A DNA stretch of 64,000 nt from Desmodesmus armatus (taxonomy: Eukaryota > Chlorophyta > Chlorophyceae > Sphaeropleales > Scenedesmaceae), in assembly GCA_007449985.2 (NCBI GenBank), contig VIIQ02000559.1, positions 340,501 to 404,500 on the forward strand. Reading direction: 5' to 3'. Shown here piece after piece: positions 59,383-64,000 of the stretch. How positions within the stretch are numbered: the stretch's first letter is position 1; each line of letters starts with the position of its first letter. The notes below the pieces were generated by a model. That model was not told the origin of the DNA. It made no database searches and was given only the letters and a program-made list of their open reading frames with translations. Made by a program: the position numbers and the translations under genes.

Positions 59383-61937
59383 GAGGGGGGCATCATATGC
59401 AGGCACATGTACAGCCGGTGGCAGAGATGAGTGTTTTGTAAAGTGGGCAGTGCGATTTACAAACGCACATGATGCTGGCCAATGGCATGCTGGTCATCGG
59501 CAGGAAGTGCACGTGCAACGAGTAGGTTGAGCAAACTGATCATGCAGCCCAAGCTCACAGTCTCGCAGATTCCAGCACTCACTCATCAAGCGCAGCAGCT
59601 CTCAGCATGGCTTGCAGCAGCGGCCCTCCGTTCATGTCTAGCACAGCCCTATGACTATTTCCCACAAAGCTGGCACCGCCACCCAAAACCTTGCACCGTC
59701 ACTTCACCCCCTGTCACTTTACCCCCAATCACTTACTCATCAAGTGCAGCAGCCCTGAGCGTGGCCTGCAGCAGGGGCCCTCCATACGTGTTCTTCCCCA
59801 GAGCTGACATCTGTTGTGGGTCAAACAGCGGCAGCGCCTTCACCAACCGCCGCAGCAGCTGCGGGTAGCGGGCTACAGGGGCACCAGATGCTGCAGGAGT
59901 GCCCTGCATCTTCTCTGCTAAACTGCTGCGCTGAGGCCCAAACACATTCTGCACGGCATGACACAGCATGGGACAGCATAGCATGGCATAGCATGACACA
60001 GCACAGCACACAGACGTGTCAGCACAGGACATTGCAACAGATTTGAGGCTCATTGGAAGGCGCTAGACACAGCATGCAGAAAAAAAGAAGAGCTGGGCTG
60101 TCATGCAAGGTGTTGCTCAAGGGTTTGAAGCTGCAAACGAAGACGTGGTTCAGTCAGCTGGGACGCAGCATGGCGCCTGGCGCAGCTGCAATTTTGTCAG
60201 CCAACAGACACCTGTCTTTATTGCAGATGGTGCGACAAGGCTCAGGTGTTCATCAGTCACTACCGCTGGAAAGGTGCACCAGGCACTACCGCTCCGCTCA
60301 CCTTTTGCTGATGCTGGTGCTGCTGCTGTTGGCCAGCGCCCTGCCCCTCTTCTCCCTCTCCCCCACCATACTGCTGCTGCTGTTGCCGCTGCCGCTGCTT
60401 CTTGCCGGGCGGCGTCAGCACGTCACGCCCCGCCACCACCACCAGCAGCGCGCGTGCGACATGTGTCGCGTGCTTGTCCGTTGCATAGTCCACGATGTGT
60501 GGTTCTAAGGCGGCGACCAAGGAGTCTAGCAGAGTCTCGAGTCCATCGATGTCAGCTGCTGCTGCGTCGCTGCTGCCGTCAGCTGCTGCTGCTGTTGTTC
60601 CTGCGGCTGAATTAGCAGCTGCATGGAGCCATGCCAGCACCTTCTCTGACACATGAGAGCCAAAGGCCCTGCAGAAACAAACAGCACAGGGCACAACAGC
60701 AACTCATCATGTTGCATGCATGCATCACACAAAAGTAGCAACAGGAAAACTACGGCCAGATCTCAGCATCCATGCCATTGCTGAGTGGGAAAAGGATTGG
60801 CTGGGGCATGGTCTCTCCAAGTTTGGTACTGCTGCAGGGATGTGTGAAGGCACCGTTACTGGTCTGCACACACAATGGCAGCAGAAGTGCAAAGTGGCCA
60901 ACTGCTGTCCTCTGCTAAAACCATGTGCCGGACTAGTCCGTACAGACCCTAAACCATGAACCCTGGAGTGATTGCTGTCATTGTTGTCAACTTACGCTGA
61001 TGCAAGCCTCCAAAGCATCTCCCCGTCCGTGAAAGCCCCCAGAAACTGCATCAGCTGGGAGGCCGGCGCACCAGACAGCAACTGCAGCAGTGGACAAACC
61101 AGCAGCGACACATCAGCAAGCTCAGGCGGGTAAACGCATCAGGTCACTATTTGGGGGAGCTGATACTGAGCATGTCCAACTGCTTGACACACCAAAGAGG
61201 CCCCACAGGCCCCCCAGTGCTCTCAGCCACCCCACTGCTCATGCACAATGGCATTCGCAAGCTTCACCTGTTTCCTGAGTGTGCTGGTTGCTGCGTCGCT
61301 AACAACTGCTTACAACATGCGAAGGCCATATTCCACTGCTGCATACAAACAGCACCTTCACCACACCAAGACCTGCTGCAAAGCCCATACATGTACACCC
61401 GTCACCCACCTGTTCCATGAGTGTGCTGCTTGCTGAATCACTGGCCAGCTGCTTGTAACATACAACCACCATACCACTCACAACTACTGCACAGAAACAG
61501 CGCCTTCGCCACAATCAAGACCAGCTTCAAATCCCACAAATTTACTCATGAACCCTCCCTCACCTGCTCCATGAGTGTGCTGCTGGCTGCATCACTGGCC
61601 AGCTGCAGCTCCTTGCCCTGAATCTCCTCCAGCACATTGCTGCGCAGCAACCCAGCCTCCTCAGGGTCTGACATGCCTGACAGCGTCTCACACACCTGCA
61701 CACACATGCAGCAGACAATTTGAGGACCTAAAAGTGTGGTTATGGAGGTGGTGAGCTTAGTCGGACTTGCTGTTTGGTGTTGCACCACACCTGCCAGGAT
61801 TGGAGCTGCGTTCAGCTGGGTGATAGCCTGCCGACAGTGCAGGAGGTGGGTGGAGTGTCTATGCTACTGCATCAGGCTCTCTGCATGTTTGTCTGGCTGG
61901 CTGGCTGTCTGCCTGGCTGTCTGCGTGCATGTCAGTA

Positions 61938-61982
<45 letters not shown>

Positions 61983-62685
61983 ACGTGCATAGCCAGTATG
62001 TCTGGCTGGGTGCACATCTGCTGCTCCAGCCTGGCAGCCCCAGGTTCCTAGGCTCTAGGGTTTTGTTCCCAAGGTGTCCGCACCTCTGTGAGGTATGAGA
62101 GTGTGTCTGGGTCAATGCGGGAGCCTCCTGGGTAGACATGGGGACGACCTGCCGACACAGCGAACAACAGCACGGTCAGGAAAACCAGGCAGTATGGCAG
62201 GGAGGAAGCATATGCTACAGGCTGTTACACGTGTTGTGCACGCACCTACTAGACTAAGCATCATGCTCCATGGCTGCTGCTGATCAGGACTGTCAGATGC
62301 AGTCACTGACTGCTGTTGCTGAAGAATAACGCCACATCTCAGCTAAGCCAAACAGGTTGGCATGTGAGTTTGCTCTGGCGGCCTTGACTGATGGTTGATG
62401 CTCTAGGAAGAGTCACACTTCACAATCAAGCTGAGCCACTGGGGCCGTGTGGTTGCCTGTTGGCTTACCTGGAGGTCTGTCATCGTCTTCATAACTGCCT
62501 GCTGCGTAGTCACCTTCCTGCTGATACGCCTGCTCCTCCTGCTTGACCTGCTGCTGCTGCTGCTGCTGCTCCTGCTGCTGGTGTTGCTGTTGCTGCTGGG
62601 ACTTGCCCACAGTGTAGGCAGCAGGCTCCCGTGACTCCTCTACAACCACGGCAAAGTCATGATCCGTTTTGCGCTTTTTGCCCAT
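55326..62685 (-). CDS. NOP9: NOP9-like nucleolar Pumilio-repeat protein (12 exons, 1,033 aa)
   Basis: Exons: 62685-62469, 62148-62084, 61695-61564, 61081-60996, 60668-60302, 59948-59737, 59279-58814, 58133-57950, 57579-57314, 57002-56790, 56515-56394, 56097-55326; 1034 codons with stop, all phases consistent. N-terminus MGKKRKTDHDF, then a poly-Q stretch. Pumilio-repeat segments are spread over exons 3-11: ELQLASDAASSTLMEQ, GAPASQLMQFLGAF, KHATHVARALL, YGGPLLQATLRAAALD, CANFVIQAVLSATHNRSR, AKDPAGSRLLEAAL, LKGCWGTIVQAPAGSFLAEA and SRCSWGTFLSKKLGLEVYLRR, followed by the SPEEWRKR element. The family (yeast Nop9, plant APUM23-type) binds pre-rRNA and is needed for 18S rRNA maturation in the nucleolus. 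The protein is longer than usual (about 650-750 aa) because of Gln- and Lys/Glu-rich inserts (exons 5 and 7) and an Ala/Lys-rich tail in exon 12 with nuclear-localisation-type basic clusters. Introns 3, 6 and 7 contain copies of the adjacent exon edges. Confidence 0.88.
58112..58575 (-). repeat. Four copies of the exon 8 start in intron 7 of the NOP9-like gene
   Basis: The real exon 8 starts at 58133 with GTTGCTGCGTATGTGAC (VAAYVTELSPHLTDLL). Copies with their own AG acceptor begin at 58242, 58441 and 58570, spaced 109, 199 and 129 nt. They keep the reading VAAYVTELSPHLT or VAAYVTELLPHLTDLL and only then diverge. Confidence 0.8.
59352..59379 (+). repeat. (TG)14 microsatellite
   Basis: Fourteen TG units in intron 6 of the NOP9-like gene. 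Confidence 0.95.
59578..59800 (-). repeat. Duplicated 3' end of exon 6 of the NOP9-like gene
   Basis: The real exon 6 ends at 59737 (YGGPLLQATLRAAALDE, donor GTAAGT). A copy 154 nt further into intron 6 (about 59583-59640) reads NGGPLLQAMLRAAALDE and also ends at a GTGAGTG donor. Confidence 0.8.
61255..61620 (-). repeat. Triplicated 3' end of exon 3 of the NOP9-like gene
   Basis: The real exon 3 ends at 61564 (SDAASSTLMEQ, donor GTGAGG). Copies in intron 3 end at 61410 (SDSASSTLMEQ, GTGGGT) and 61268 (SDAATSTLRKQ, GTGAAG), 154 and 142 nt apart. Decay increases with distance from the exon. Confidence 0.8.
61939..61982 (+). repeat. (GGCT)11 microsatellite
   Basis: Eleven GGCT units in intron 2 of the NOP9-like gene, preceded by degenerate GGCT/GTCT units. 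Confidence 0.95.
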
Positions 62686-63852
62686 GGCTGCTGCTGCTGC
62701 TGCTACTGCTGATAACGGTCAGGCAGGCTCGAGCTGTGCAGTCGCAAGGGTATCGTGCGTACTCTACATGCAACCGGGAACAAACAAAACAACAGCATAA
62801 TGCGCATCGATGTCTGCTTTGGGTTTGACCAGTTGACAAGTCCTTGTTGACCGGAATCGAAACGTCACAAGCGGCAGGCGTTGTCTTTTGGTAAGGCGCA
62901 AAAAATTGTTGCAATCCAAAGTTTTTGGATGTCGCTGGTTGGTGTTTGCCCTGGCCAGGGTCAGTCTCCCAAAAGAGACACAGGCTGTGGTTCCTGTAGC
63001 AGATTGATCAATGAGGCTGCCTGCGAGCATGCAGTGAACTTGATTGGTAAATTTCAACTACAGTGGTTCATTCAGGCTGCTAGGCGCTTTCCTGCAGCAT
63101 ATTTGCTTGAGTCACTTATGAAAGTTGGGTGAGAAGTGCCACAGCGCTACGTACCACAGCTGTACGCTGTGTTGTTGTTCTTGCGGAAAACAAAAAAACG
63201 ATAATCACCCTGGCAAGCGGAATGCATGTGAATCTCCATCCATTTCCCAGCCATGCAGCCATCGATGGGATATCCCATTCAGATCCGAGCTGGGCAGTGC
63301 CTCTCTAGACAGTCGCAGAGAATGCCGCCACCACATGTGCACAGCAGGCACTGATGGCCCGCTGCTATCACCGCCGTGTGCGGGGCAAACACAACCGCAG
63401 GAAACAGACTCACTGAGCCTGAGTCAGGCTGCAATGAACTTCAGTGGCACTTCAGTGGCACCGTACCATAGAATGCAGCACAATGCAAGCAATCAACAAC
63501 CTGCCCATTCACTCCTGCAACGCACGCCGTACTGCTCAAAGCCAACTACCCTGCCCATCTTCCACTGTGACTAAGGCTGGCTTGCTGCAGATAGCTGAAG
63601 CACGCTAAGCTTCGCTCCGAGCAGGAGTCCTGGCACTGATGCCTCGCGCCACCTGCTGCCTGCACTGCTGCTGCTCCTGCAGCCGCAAAGAGTCTGTCGG
63701 CACCATGTGAGCCTTAGTGGTTGGCTGCCACGTCCGACGTGCCCAGTGGGCAGGAGGTGCAGGAAGATGGCTGCCAGCCAACCCAGAAAATGCAGCAGGT
63801 GGGTGATTCGGACCTCCCACGGGTCAGGCTGACGGTGGGGGTTAGGCCCAGC
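62686..63852. other. Intergenic upstream of the NOP9-like gene
   Basis: About 1.17 kb. It should hold the NOP9-like promoter and the 3' flank of the gene at the right edge. No conserved frame, RNA gene or repeat seen. Confidence 0.45.
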
Positions 63853-63957
63853 CTACGGCTTTGACAGTGCTGCAGCAGCCAGACTGGCCACTTCCGGGTC
63901 ACTGTGGTTGAGGTGGAGCCGCAGCACTTGACACGATACAGGCTCGTCACCAGGGGC
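63853..63957 (-). CDS. Probable last exon of a gene that runs off the right edge
   Basis: On the minus strand a CAG acceptor at 63958 is followed by exactly 35 codons ending in TAG (63855-63853). The peptide has a coding-like composition (VLRLHLNHSDPEVASLAAAA, then LSKP). The start of the exon is taken as phase 0 because that frame is open and not low in complexity. The family is not recognised. Too short to be sure; it could be chance. Confidence 0.35.
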   Translation of the reverse strand, partial: APGDEPVSCQVLRLHLNHSDPEVASLAAAALSKP

Positions 63958-64000
63958 CTGCAACACACAGCAGCGGCACATGTGGCAAGGTGCCACACGA

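Overview
The window is nuclear DNA of a green alga, most likely a chlorophyte of the Chlorophyceae (Sphaeropleales-like). Reasons: every real gene is cut into many exons with GT-AG introns of roughly 85-1400 nt, coding DNA is full of CAG/AGC/GCA runs giving poly-Q, poly-S and poly-A tracts, a eukaryotic nucleolar PUF protein (NOP9 type) is present, and a TGTAA-type poly(A) signal can be seen. I see no prokaryotic, plastid or mitochondrial gene. The species assignment is inference.

About two thirds of the window is three copies of one very large, 15-exon gene for an uncharacterised protein of about 2,800-2,950 residues with a C-terminal MYND zinc finger. Copy A is on the minus strand (14571 to 1085), copy B on the minus strand (31181 to 15447), copy C on the plus strand (41264 to 54726). 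A and C are close relatives and form an inverted duplication of about 13.7 kb that also includes promoter and 3' flank; B is older. Intron positions and phases agree in all three. The MYND exon looks as if it ends in Trp-stop, but that 'stop' is a conserved splice donor leading to a short 15th exon. Each copy has at least one reading-frame break (A exon 11; B exon 6; C exons 6 and 13), so all three are either decaying or carry assembly indels.

Between B and C lie two single genes in divergent orientation, both predicted to enter the secretory route: a type II membrane glycosyltransferase of family GT32 with a DXD motif (minus, 33640-32079) and a secreted M43-type zinc metalloprotease (plus, 35659-38584). 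Downstream of C, in convergent orientation, is a complete 12-exon NOP9-like Pumilio ribosome-biogenesis factor (minus, 62685-55326). Both window edges hold partial minus-strand genes: the first two exons of a signal-peptide protein (576-11) and a probable last exon (63957-63853).

Points most worth following: an exact copy of the ubiquitin C-terminal heptapeptide (VLRLRGG), kept in all three giant paralogues with different codons, next to a SUMO-interaction-like motif; islands of about 97% DNA identity shared by otherwise divergent paralogues; and repeated local tandem duplications of exon-intron boundaries, in two unrelated genes, which resemble steps of intron gain.
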